A stretch of 50,215 nt of DNA. It comes from Nocardia amamiensis (GTDB lineage: Bacteria; Actinomycetota; Actinomycetes; Mycobacteriales; Mycobacteriaceae). The position numbers were made by a program, and so were the translations under genes. Below, piece after piece: positions 33,248 to 43,020 of the stretch. The notes beneath the pieces are model-generated. The model was given only the letters and a program-made list of their open reading frames with translations, was not told the origin of the DNA and ran no database searches. The DNA lies in the NCBI RefSeq assembly GCF_015477605.1, contig NZ_JADLQX010000042.1, positions 1 through 50,215 on the forward strand, written 5' to 3'. The stretch's first letter is position 1. Every line of letters begins with the position of its first letter.

Positions 33248-34713
33248 CCGTAGTCCTCCTCGATAGTCACGGCGTCCGCCTGTTCCGCCGCGTCGTCGCC
33301 GATCCAGCTGACCGACAAGGGACCGAGCGGATCGGGCTGGTCGAACTCGATCGTCTTGCCGCGATACAGCTCGAGCAACGCGAGGAAGCGGGCGACGATC
33401 TGGACCGGGACTTCGCAGTCGGCGACCAACTCGCCGAACGAGGTCCACGCACCCGCTCCGCGCTGTTTGAGCCGTTCCAGCACCAACGCCGCCTGTTCGG
33501 CCACCGAGATCGCGTGCGTGTGCAAGTGGTCGAGCCCGACCTTCGGCACTGGGCGGGGCCGGAAGGCCGCCGCGGCGATCGCGGCGAACTCGGCCGCCCC
33601 GACACCCAGCGTAACCTCGGGCAGCAGATCGGCGTAACGCTCCTCCAGACCGACCGCGCGCGGGTAGCGGCGCAGCGCCGCGGCCTCCAGCTCGCCGAGC
33701 AACTCGGCCACCTGCTTGAACGCGCGGTATTGCAGCAGTCGCGCGAACAGCAGGTCGCGCGCCTCCAGCAGTTCGAGGTCTTCGGCGTCGGTCATCTCCC
33801 CGGACGGCAGCAGGCGCGCCGCCTTGAGATCCAGCAGTGTGGCGGCGACGACCAGGAACTCGGTGGTCTGGTCCAGGATCTTGTCCGCGCGCAACGTGTT
33901 CTGCCGCGCCGCGTGCGCGGTCAGCGCCTTCGTGTAGGCGATGAACTCGTCGGTGACCTTGTGCAGCGCCACTTCGGTGACGTCCAGCTTGCGCGAGCTG
34001 ATCAGAGTGAGCAGCAGGTCGAAAGGACCCTCGAAGTTGCTCAGCCGTAGGTGGAATGCGGACGGCTGCGCTGTGTCTTCCCGGGGAGAGTCGCCCGGCG
34101 GGGCAATCTCCGGAACCTCGGCTCGGTCCGCCGCTTGCCGCACACCCGGCACGCCGGTCGCCGGAACCTCGGGCTCGTCAGCTTGCACGCGACCGCTCGG
34201 CCCGGCATCCACCCGAGCTCTACCACGGTCAGCCGCCTGCGCCGGACCACCCGACCTGGCGTCCTCGGCCGCCTGCGGGTGATTCCCCGGCGCGCCGCTC
34301 GCCGGAACCTGGGGTGCTTCCGGCGCAGGAGCGGACGAATCGCCTTGCCCCGCGGGGATGTCCCGCGCGGCTGCCGCGGTGTGGGATGCGGGTGTCACCG
34401 GCGATTCGTCAGCGGGAGCGTCTGTACCGGGCGCTGTGGAAGCCTCCGACGTCGACGCGGTACTGGAGGGGATACCCCCGACCACGGCCGGATTCGGGCG
34501 TTGCGCCGCCGAGCCCCGGCCTGCGGCGATATACGCGGCGGCCGCGTTTCCGAGCGCAGGCGAGTTACCGGAACCAGCGGGTGGCTGATGCGTGGATTCT
34601 TCGGCGGCGTCCGGGGCTTCGGCAGCGCGCGCACGGTCGTCGGACGGGGGTGCAGACCCCTGGCCGGATGAGTTGTCGGTGGACGCAGACGAGGGGCCGG
34701 AGGGGCCGCTCAC
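33244..34713 (-). CDS. scpA: Condensin kleisin ScpA with a long disordered N-terminus
   Basis: The 489-residue protein carries the kleisin core from about residue 215 (FHLRLSNFEGPFDLLLTLIS, then KVTDEFIAYTKAL and a C-terminal winged helix ending FLALLELYRGKTIEFDQ). Usual ScpA length is about 250-280 residues. The additional ~210 N-terminal residues are rich in Pro, Ala, Ser, Gly and Asp with no predicted fold. The GTG at 34713 is chosen because it overlaps the parA stop (GTGA); an upstream in-frame start at 34785 would overlap parA by 76 bases. An internal start just before the core cannot be excluded. Confidence 0.92.
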   Translation of the reverse strand: MSGPSGPSSASTDNSSGQGSAPPSDDRARAAEAPDAAEESTHQPPAGSGNSPALGNAAAAYIAAGRGSAAQRPNPAVVGGIPSSTASTSEASTAPGTDAPADESPVTPASHTAAAARDIPAGQGDSSAPAPEAPQVPASGAPGNHPQAAEDARSGGPAQAADRGRARVDAGPSGRVQADEPEVPATGVPGVRQAADRAEVPEIAPPGDSPREDTAQPSAFHLRLSNFEGPFDLLLTLISSRKLDVTEVALHKVTDEFIAYTKALTAHAARQNTLRADKILDQTTEFLVVAATLLDLKAARLLPSGEMTDAEDLELLEARDLLFARLLQYRAFKQVAELLGELEAAALRRYPRAVGLEERYADLLPEVTLGVGAAEFAAIAAAAFRPRPVPKVGLDHLHTHAISVAEQAALVLERLKQRGAGAWTSFGELVADCEVPVQIVARFLALLELYRGKTIEFDQPDPLGPLSVSWIGDDAAEQADAVTIEEDYG

Positions 34714-35684
34714 CGGCCCGACCGGTGGATGACTTCCCGAGCCATCGACCGGTATGCTTCGGCACCACTGGATTTCGGCGCCCACGTGGTGATGGGCTCG
34801 CCCGCGACGCTGGCGTCCGGGAAACGCACGGTCCGCGCGATCGCGGTGTCGTAGACCAGGTCACCGAATACCTCGACCACCCGCGCCATGACTTGGCGGG
34901 AGTGCAGCAGTCGAGCGTCGAACATGGTGACCACTATTCCGTACAGGCTCAGCCGCGGGTTCAGCCGGTCCCGCACTTTCTCCACGGTGTCGTTGAGCAG
35001 CGCGAGCCCGCGTAGCGAGAAATACTCGCATTCCATCGGAATGATCACGCCGTCCGAGCAGGCCAGCGCGTTGACCGTGAGCAGGCCGAGGGAGGGCTGG
35101 CAGTCGATGAGGATGTAGTCGTAGCGGTTGCGCACCGGCGCCAGCGCGCGGCCGAGCGACTGTTCCCGGCCCACCTCGTTGACCAGCTGGATCTCCGCGG
35201 CGGACAGGTCGATGTTGCTCGGCAGCAGGTCCATGTTCGGGACGCGGGTCTGCATCAGCACGTCGTCGATGGACACGGTGGAGCCGATGAGCAGGTTGTG
35301 CACGGTGTGGTCGAGAGTGTGGTGGGCCACGCCGAGACCTGCCGACAGCGCGCCCTGCGGGTCCAGGTCCACAAGCAGCACGCGGCGGCCGTATTCGGCC
35401 AGTGCGGCACCGAGATTGATGGTGGAGGTGGTCTTGCCGACCCCGCCCTTCTGGTTGCACATGGCGACGATCAGGGCGTCGCCGTGCTGACCCACCGGCG
35501 GCGGGTCGGGGACCAGCCGCAACGGCCGACCCGTCGGGCCGAGCGTCGCGTCGTCCGGGACCGGCTCCGCCCCGGTGCCCCACAGCGTTTCCGCCGCGGC
35601 GTCCGAGTACGGACCCGGTCGCGGGCCCGTAAGCGGCTCCGCCCCAGCACCCATCGGCGGCTCTGCCGCTCCGGCTGTCGTCAC
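34710..35684 (-). CDS. parA: ParA-family chromosome partitioning ATPase
   Basis: The 324-residue protein is a Soj/ParA-type P-loop ATPase. It has the deviant Walker A KGGVGKTTSTINLG near residue 80, the signature LLVDLDPQGALSAGLG, and the later IDCQPSLGLLTVNAL. About 70 N-terminal residues are Pro/Gly-rich. No parB follows; the gene leads the scpA-scpB operon as in M. tuberculosis (Rv1708), where this second ParA-like protein is separate from the oriC parAB pair. GTG 35684 has AAGGAGCAG seven bases upstream. Confidence 0.93.
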   Translation of the reverse strand: MTTAGAAEPPMGAGAEPLTGPRPGPYSDAAAETLWGTGAEPVPDDATLGPTGRPLRLVPDPPPVGQHGDALIVAMCNQKGGVGKTTSTINLGAALAEYGRRVLLVDLDPQGALSAGLGVAHHTLDHTVHNLLIGSTVSIDDVLMQTRVPNMDLLPSNIDLSAAEIQLVNEVGREQSLGRALAPVRNRYDYILIDCQPSLGLLTVNALACSDGVIIPMECEYFSLRGLALLNDTVEKVRDRLNPRLSLYGIVVTMFDARLLHSRQVMARVVEVFGDLVYDTAIARTVRFPDASVAGEPITTWAPKSSGAEAYRSMAREVIHRSGR

Positions 35685-35845
35685 GATCCGCTGCTCCTTA
35701 TACGTTCCTGCCGGTTGCCTCGCCGAGCGTAGCGAGGCCGATCAGGGCCCGACCTCGCTTTCGTACGGTCCAGCTCTCGATAGACGCTACCGCTTGACGG
35801 CACTCGAGTGCCGCGCCTGCGCGCGGCGTGTTCGTCTCACGCTGG

Positions 35846-36310
35846 TCAGCGCCATTGCGGGCCGCCGTCGAAATGCACGTCGAACCGGTCGTGCAAGTCG
35901 TTCAGGCTGTCCCAGTCCGCCTCCCCACGCGCGATCCGGCCGAGTTGCCGGAAATACTCGAAGCGGACGATACCCGGTGTGAGGACCGCCAGGAACTCCG
36001 CAGGCCCGTCCGTGTCGGCGCCGAAGGCGTGCACGACATTCGGCGGGATCACCACCAAACCGCCTTTGCTCACCTTGCTCAGTTCGCCGTCCACGAGGAA
36101 ATCCATAGTCCCGTCCAGGATGTAGAAGATCTCGGTGGATCCGGTGTGGTGATGCGGCCGAGTGCCGTCCGCCCCCGCCGCCAGAGTCAGCCGGTTGGCG
36201 CCGAACAGCCCCTCGGACTTATCGCTGTCCTCGAGCAGCCGGAACGACCCGCCGCCGGGCAGCGTCACCGCTTCGACGTCGGCTTCGTGGACGATGAAAG
36301 GCCTTGCCAT
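35846..36310 (-). CDS. Cupin-domain protein
   Basis: The 154-residue protein is a single small cupin barrel. Motif 1 is RPHHHTGSTEIFYILDG, with two or three His and a Glu that normally bind a metal; motif 2 is GGLVVIPPNVVHAFG. Such proteins range from isomerases to dioxygenases and sensors, so no reaction can be assigned. ATG 36310 starts just before the domain. It stands between parA and xerD in the housekeeping block and is not part of the M. tuberculosis order as I remember it, so it may be an insertion. Confidence 0.85.
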   Translation of the reverse strand: MARPFIVHEADVEAVTLPGGGSFRLLEDSDKSEGLFGANRLTLAAGADGTRPHHHTGSTEIFYILDGTMDFLVDGELSKVSKGGLVVIPPNVVHAFGADTDGPAEFLAVLTPGIVRFEYFRQLGRIARGEADWDSLNDLHDRFDVHFDGGPQWR

Positions 36311-36593
36311 GCAACTCACCTCGCGTTGTGCCCGAAATCTGACCGCGGCCGTCCGCATCGCGCGGACTCCGATGACCGAACAACCGGACCGCGGTCCTGT
36401 TTGTTCCGCGCACCGTACGGCCGCCCAGCCCTACCGCGTTCGGACATCGGTCCACCAGCAGGCCGATATCCCTGACTCCATAGGGATTCGGCACTGCATC
36501 GTCAGGGATCCTGGGTCAGCGTGGCGTGTTCGAATACACCGCGATTCGGGCAGCCGAACAGGCCTGGAACCCGGGAAGACAGCGCCGAACGGA
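36311..36593. other. Intergenic region with an inverted repeat
   Basis: The 283 bases between xerD and the cupin gene have no convincing frame. ATCCCTGAC (36468-36476) and GTCAGGGAT (36501-36509) form a perfect 9-bp inverted repeat with a 24-base spacer, a possible operator or stem. Confidence 0.4.
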
Positions 36594-37550
36594 TCAGCGA
36601 GCTCGTGGGTGAGCAGTCGCCCAGACTTCGCGCAGGGTCGTGACCGTGACCAGCGTGTAGATCTGCGTCGTCGTCACGGATGCGTGACCGAGCAACTCCT
36701 GCACGACGCGAACGTCGGCCCCACCGTCGAGCAGGTGGGTGGCGAAGGAGTGGCGCAGCGTGTGCGGCGACACCGCCGCCGCGATGCCCGCGCGTTCGGC
36801 GGCGGTCTGCAACACCTGCCACGCGCTCTGCCGGGACAGGCGGGCACCGCGGACGTTCAAGAACAGCGCTCCGGCGTTCCCTTTCCCATGTGAGGCAAGA
36901 GTCGGCCGCCCACGCACCAAGTACGCGTCCACGGCGGCGAGGGCGGGCCGCCCGATCGGCACCACGCGCTGCTTCCCGCCTTTGCCGCGCAGGACCACCG
37001 CCCGTTCCTCGGTGTCCAGATCGTCGACGTCCAACCCGACCATTTCGGAGATCCGGGCGCCGGTGGAGTAGAGCATTTCCAGCAGCGCCCGGTCGCGCAG
37101 CCCACGCGGTCCCCCGTCCGTGCCCGCCGCGGCGTCCTGGCCGTCCGCGGATCCGCCGCCCGCGGCCTCAAGCAACCTCAGTACCTGGTCGTAGGGCAGC
37201 GCTTTGGGCAGCCTGCGGCCCGGTGTGGGCGGCTTGACCGCGTGGGCGACATCGGTGCTGGTCAATCCCTCCGCCGCGGCGAAACGATGCCATCCGCGCA
37301 CCGCGATCAACGCGCGTGCCGCCGAGCTGGCCGCCAGCGCCGGGTGCCCGCCGCCCCCCGAGCGCAGCGTGACGGTGAACTCGGCGACGTCCGGCTCGCC
37401 GACCTGGTCCAGCGAGCCGATGCCGCGCCCGTTCAGGAAGTCGAGGTAGCGGCCGAGATCGCGCCGGTACGCGGCGAGGGTGTTGGGTGCGAGGCCGCGC
37501 TCGACGGCGAGGTGGTCGAGGTAGGCATCGAGCTCGCGGGCGAGCACCAC
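36594..37550 (-). CDS. xerD: Tyrosine recombinase XerD
   Basis: The 318-residue recombinase resolves chromosome dimers at dif with XerC and FtsK. The catalytic residues are present: Arg in GARISEMVGL near 165, Lys in GKGGKQRVVP near 188, HxxR in HTLRHSFATH near 264, His in LLGHASVTTT near 287 and the nucleophile Tyr in TQIYTLV near 297. The N-terminal SAM-like core-binding domain (LDAYLDHLAVERGLAPNTLA) is complete. A short Ala/Gly/Asp insertion (around residues 127-147) is unusual. It begins 3 bases after the NUDIX stop, in the same order as Rv1700-Rv1701. Confidence 0.95.
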   Translation of the reverse strand: MVLARELDAYLDHLAVERGLAPNTLAAYRRDLGRYLDFLNGRGIGSLDQVGEPDVAEFTVTLRSGGGGHPALAASSAARALIAVRGWHRFAAAEGLTSTDVAHAVKPPTPGRRLPKALPYDQVLRLLEAAGGGSADGQDAAAGTDGGPRGLRDRALLEMLYSTGARISEMVGLDVDDLDTEERAVVLRGKGGKQRVVPIGRPALAAVDAYLVRGRPTLASHGKGNAGALFLNVRGARLSRQSAWQVLQTAAERAGIAAAVSPHTLRHSFATHLLDGGADVRVVQELLGHASVTTTQIYTLVTVTTLREVWATAHPRAR

Positions 37551-37553
37551 CGC

Positions 37554-38231
37554 TCAGTCTTCGGATTTGCGCGCCGCTTGACGGCGCAGAAGCGCGGTGG
37601 GCAGTCCGGGCCACGGCGCGTCCGGCGGCCGCAGCTCGGTGCCGCCGACCCGCGCGGCCGCCAGCGCGAGCACGCCCGCGACCGCGGTGGCGTTGACGAT
37701 CTCGCCCGCCAGCGCCGCCCGCACGGCCGCGTCGACCGGCATCCGGACCACTTCGAGGTCGGCCTCCTCCAGCTCCGGCTCGGGCCGGTCGGTCTCGTAC
37801 AGATCTCGTGCCAGGTACACCCGCAATGCTTCGTCGGTGAAACCGGGCGACAGCATCACATCCACCAGCACCGACCACTCCCGCGCGGCCAAGCCGGCCT
37901 CCTCGGCCAGCTCACGCTGCGCGGCGAGCAGCGGGTCCTCGCCGGGCAGGTCGAGCAGACCGGCGGGCAATTCGAGCAGCCGCTGCCCGATCGGGTGGCG
38001 GTACTGGTTGATCAGCACCACGTTGTCGTCGGCATCGACCGCGGCGACGGCGACGGCGCCGTGATGCTCGACCACCTCGCGTTCGACGACCCGCCCACCC
38101 GGCATCGACACCTGGTCGAGCCGCAACGCCAGAATGGCGCCGCTGTAGACGGTACGGCTGGATACGATCTCGAATTCGTGGCCGCCCGGTCCGGCAGCGC
38201 CTCCGGTGGACATGGCCCGGTCGTCGGTCAT
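37554..38231 (-). CDS. NUDIX hydrolase, ADP-ribose pyrophosphatase type
   Basis: The 225-residue enzyme cleaves ADP-ribose or related nucleotides. The NUDIX box is GLLDLPGEDPLLAAQRELAE followed by EAGL (about residues 91-114), with the metal-binding REL-EE residues. The N-terminal RTVYSGAILALRLDQVSMPG and downstream LSPGFTDEALRVYLA follow the Rv1700 ADPR-ase pattern. It lies between pyrG and xerD as in mycobacteria. Confidence 0.94.
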   Translation of the reverse strand: MTDDRAMSTGGAAGPGGHEFEIVSSRTVYSGAILALRLDQVSMPGGRVVEREVVEHHGAVAVAAVDADDNVVLINQYRHPIGQRLLELPAGLLDLPGEDPLLAAQRELAEEAGLAAREWSVLVDVMLSPGFTDEALRVYLARDLYETDRPEPELEEADLEVVRMPVDAAVRAALAGEIVNATAVAGVLALAAARVGGTELRPPDAPWPGLPTALLRRQAARKSED

Positions 38232-38306
38232 GCCCCGACCTTATCGGCCGGAGCGGACACTCCCCGGTGCCGAGGACCGCCGCCCGCGGGCACGGACCGC
38301 ACGCCG

Positions 38307-40028
<1,722 letters not shown>

Positions 40029-40258
40029 GGGTCTTCACGGTAACACGAATCCGCCCGTCCGTTCGAATGCCACGCCCGTTTGCCCACCGATCGCCGGGCT
40101 GTAGTTCAGAGCATGTGCATCCCGACTGTGAAGCGCGTCGCGGCAGGGGCCGCCGACGCATTGTCACGCGGAGCTACGGCGGCACCGAGCAACCCGTTGA
40201 AACGGGCGTTCCGCGATGGAACGTCGGCCGCCATGGATTCGCTGCACGGCCGGGCTAC

Positions 40259-41203
40259 TCAACCCGGCAGTGCTGCCAAGGTGAGCGACGTGGCTTTTGC
40301 GCCGGTGCCGTAGCGGCCCGCTCCGCCGTTGAGCTGTTCGCCGAGCGCCAGCACCGTGGTGACGCGGCCGAGGTCCCTTTCGAGGTTGTCGACCGTGCTG
40401 ACCTGGGCGGCGAGCGAGGCGTCGGTACGGACGACGGCGATCGGCCCCTCCCCCTCGGCGGCGCCGGCGCGACCGGCCAGGACCACACCGGACCCGCGGC
40501 CGCGCAGGGCGCCCGTGAAGCGAGCGGTATTCGCGCCCACGCTGTCCCTGGCGGCGCCGACGCCGTTTCCGGTGACCACCACGGCCAGCTGCGCCGGACG
40601 GACCGGCGTATCGCCGTAGGCGAGGAAACCGCCGCCACGCAAAGTCTCCAGCACCAGCCCGAGCTCTTGCGGAGTGCTCCGGGGTTGCCCGTTGGCCGGG
40701 TCGAGCAACAGCACCAGGCCGAGCAGATCGCCCGCCATGCTGCCCTGGTCGACCGCGCCGGTACGCAGCTGCGCCCCCGCCGGGATCACGTTGGTGAGGG
40801 CGGTGCGCATCCGGTCGCCCTCGGTCGCGTCGACGAAAGCGTCGGTGAACGCGATTCTGCCGGTCACGGCCGCACCGGCGGTCTCCAGCGCTTTCGTCAC
40901 CGCCTCGACGTCGCCCGGATCGGCGTCCGGTGTCGTGAACACGACGACGCCGCGATCGGCGAGCGCACCGCCGAGGATGCGGCCCGACGACCCGGCGATG
41001 AACCGGTCGGCGGCCATGACCTGATCCGCGAGCCGCCGGTTCTGATCGCCGAGCATGTCGACCTGCTGTCGCAGATCGGTCTTGTCCGCCCGCAAGCCGG
41101 ACAGCAGATCGGCGGCGAGCGTCTGCGAGCCGAGCACCACGCCGATGGCGAGCGCAAGAAAGATCGCGGCGATCGAGATGGCGTGCTGGCGGATCGTGAT
41201 CAT
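40259..41203 (-). CDS. steB: SteB / MctB-type envelope protein (copper transporter family)
   Basis: The 314-residue protein has an N-terminal transmembrane segment (about 8-27), a coiled-coil stretch (LRADKTDLRQQVDMLGDQNR) and a beta-rich outer domain. It matches Rv1698, described as MctB and linked to copper efflux and outer-membrane passage, and corynebacterial SteB, linked to cell-envelope integrity. It follows steA by 13 bases; the pair is conserved next to pyrG. Whether copper or envelope building is the main role is unsettled in the family. Confidence 0.88.
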   Translation of the reverse strand: MITIRQHAISIAAIFLALAIGVVLGSQTLAADLLSGLRADKTDLRQQVDMLGDQNRRLADQVMAADRFIAGSSGRILGGALADRGVVVFTTPDADPGDVEAVTKALETAGAAVTGRIAFTDAFVDATEGDRMRTALTNVIPAGAQLRTGAVDQGSMAGDLLGLVLLLDPANGQPRSTPQELGLVLETLRGGGFLAYGDTPVRPAQLAVVVTGNGVGAARDSVGANTARFTGALRGRGSGVVLAGRAGAAEGEGPIAVVRTDASLAAQVSTVDNLERDLGRVTTVLALGEQLNGGAGRYGTGAKATSLTLAALPG

Positions 41204-41216
41204 CGTTCTCCCTCGG

Positions 41217-42428
41217 CTATTCCCACGAACCGGCGCGCGCCTGCGCCCAGAGCGCGAAGCGGTTCCAGTTGTCGACGGTCCAGTCCATGACGTCCGCGCC
41301 GCGGTTGGAGGCCAGCAGCACGACGATCACCGCGACGAGCGCGGCGAGCACCACCAGCGCGACGGCGATCCCGGACACCCGGCTCCGGTACAGCGTGGCG
41401 ACCGCCTTCGCGTCCACCAGCTTGGTCCCGACCTTGAGCCGGGTGAGGAACGTGGCCGGGTTGCTGTGCCGGCGCCCGCGATCGAAGAAGTCGTCGAGCG
41501 AGGCCGGAGCGCCGGCCACGACGATCAGCGCCGCACCGTGATGGTCGGCCAGCAGCAGCGCCAGATCGGCGGCCGAACCCGACGAGGGAAAGGTCGTCGC
41601 GCCGATGCCGAGATCCTGGATGCGCTCGAGTCCCTTCGCGTGGCCGTCGGTGTCGGCGGGCAGGATCACCTCGGCGCCGCATTTCATGGTCGCCGAGGTG
41701 ATCTCATCCGGGTCGCCGACGATGACATCGGGGCGGTAACCCCGCCTTCTGAGCGTGTCCGCACCACGGCCGACGCCGATCAGGATGGGGGCGTATTCCT
41801 TGATGAACGGCTTGATCCGCTGCAGGTCCTCGGCGTGGTCCGGGCCGTCGGCGACGACCACCACATGCCGCTGCTTCATCACCAGGTCCAGTTCCGGCAC
41901 CCCGAAACCATCGATGAGCAGCGCGTTCTCCGTGCGGATGAACTCGATGGTGTTGCCCGCGAACGCCTCCAGGTGATCGGCCAGACCGTTGCGCGCCTCG
42001 ATCATCCGCTCCGCGATGGCGGACTCGGTGAGCTCGATGCCCTCGACGAGGACCTCCGGCTCCTTCTTGATCAGCTTGCCGGAGTAGACGACACCCCCGT
42101 CGATCCGGACCCGCACGCCATCCTTGATCTTGCTGAAGGCATCCGAACTCACCGTGTCCAGGAGCAGGATTCCGCTGGCCACCAGCGCTTCCGGACCTAG
42201 ATTGGGATAGCGGCCCGAAATGGAGGGCGAGGTGTTGATCACCGCGCCCACACGGGCCTCGACCAACCGGTCGGCGGTCATCCGGTCGAGGTCCATCTCG
42301 TCGAGCACGACGATGTCACCCGGGCCGACGCGCCCGAGCAGTCGCCGGGTGTTGCGATCCACCCGGGCCGTCCCGGTCAGACCCGGCAGTGTTTCGGTGT
42401 TCCTCGACAACAGCGCCAGCATTTTCAT
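41217..42428 (-). CDS. steA: SteA, membrane-anchored thiamin-pyrophosphokinase-like protein
   Basis: The 403-residue protein corresponds to Rv1697 and corynebacterial SteA. A large cytoplasmic part carries a TPPK-like fold (VVVVADGPDHAEDLQRIKPF, then GVGRGADTLRRRGYRPDVIVGDPDE) and a single C-terminal transmembrane helix lies near residues 352-376 (IAVALVVLAALVAVIVVLL). SteA works with SteB in envelope and division functions. ATG 42428 starts ATGAAAATG; the alternative is six bases later. Confidence 0.9.
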   Translation of the reverse strand: MKMLALLSRNTETLPGLTGTARVDRNTRRLLGRVGPGDIVVLDEMDLDRMTADRLVEARVGAVINTSPSISGRYPNLGPEALVASGILLLDTVSSDAFSKIKDGVRVRIDGGVVYSGKLIKKEPEVLVEGIELTESAIAERMIEARNGLADHLEAFAGNTIEFIRTENALLIDGFGVPELDLVMKQRHVVVVADGPDHAEDLQRIKPFIKEYAPILIGVGRGADTLRRRGYRPDVIVGDPDEITSATMKCGAEVILPADTDGHAKGLERIQDLGIGATTFPSSGSAADLALLLADHHGAALIVVAGAPASLDDFFDRGRRHSNPATFLTRLKVGTKLVDAKAVATLYRSRVSGIAVALVVLAALVAVIVVLLASNRGADVMDWTVDNWNRFALWAQARAGSWE

Positions 42429-42597
42429 GCGCCGATGATGGCGGCAAACCCTCAACCATTGGTGGAGGCGCGCCGAGGTAGCGAATGAGCAGCTACCGAT
42501 GGCACCAGCCCCGGTTGTGACGCGAACTACATGATCACCGAGCGGCGGACGAAGTACCTATATGCTGCCCGTCACAGGTAACTCGAAGAGGAGAACC

Positions 42598-43017
42598 ATG
42601 GCCAGCACCACCGTCGACGCCGTCATTCCCGCCCCACGCGAGGTCGTGTACCGGCTCTTCGCCGACCGCGAGAGCATCAGTCCCTATCTGCCGGTCCAGA
42701 TCAAGCTGACCAAGCCCGGCCTGACCGAACGCGAAGGCGTCGGAGCGCAGCACCTGATCGGCGTCGGCCCGGTCGGCGTCACCGAGGAGATCACCGAGCT
42801 GGTGCCCGGTGAGCGGATGGAGTACAAGGTCGTCAAGGGCGCGCCGGTGAAGCGGCACGTCGGCATCGTCACCTTCGCCGACGCCGACAACGGCACCTTG
42901 GTCTCCTACACGATGGAATCCGACCCCAAGCTTCCCGTCCCCGCCAAGGTCGTCGAACTCGGACTGAAGAACCTGATCGGCGTGTTCATGAACGGCGCGC
43001 GGAAAGCGGTGCGCTGA
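42598..43017 (+). CDS. SRPBCC-family protein (START-like)
   Basis: The 139-residue protein is a small helix-grip SRPBCC domain: MASTTVDAVIPAPREVVYRL begins the first strand and helix, ITELVPGERMEYKVVKG and GTLVSYTMESDP are middle strands, and KVVELGLKNLIGVFMNGARK is the long C-terminal helix that covers the ligand cavity. It probably binds a lipid or aromatic ligand; none is identifiable. ATG 42598 has AAGAGGAG six bases upstream. It is the only plus-strand gene in the recN-steA interval and its stop lies 3 bases from the recN stop, so it was likely inserted into the conserved block. Confidence 0.85.
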   Translation: MASTTVDAVIPAPREVVYRLFADRESISPYLPVQIKLTKPGLTEREGVGAQHLIGVGPVGVTEEITELVPGERMEYKVVKGAPVKRHVGIVTFADADNGTLVSYTMESDPKLPVPAKVVELGLKNLIGVFMNGARKAVR

Positions 43018-43020
43018 TCG

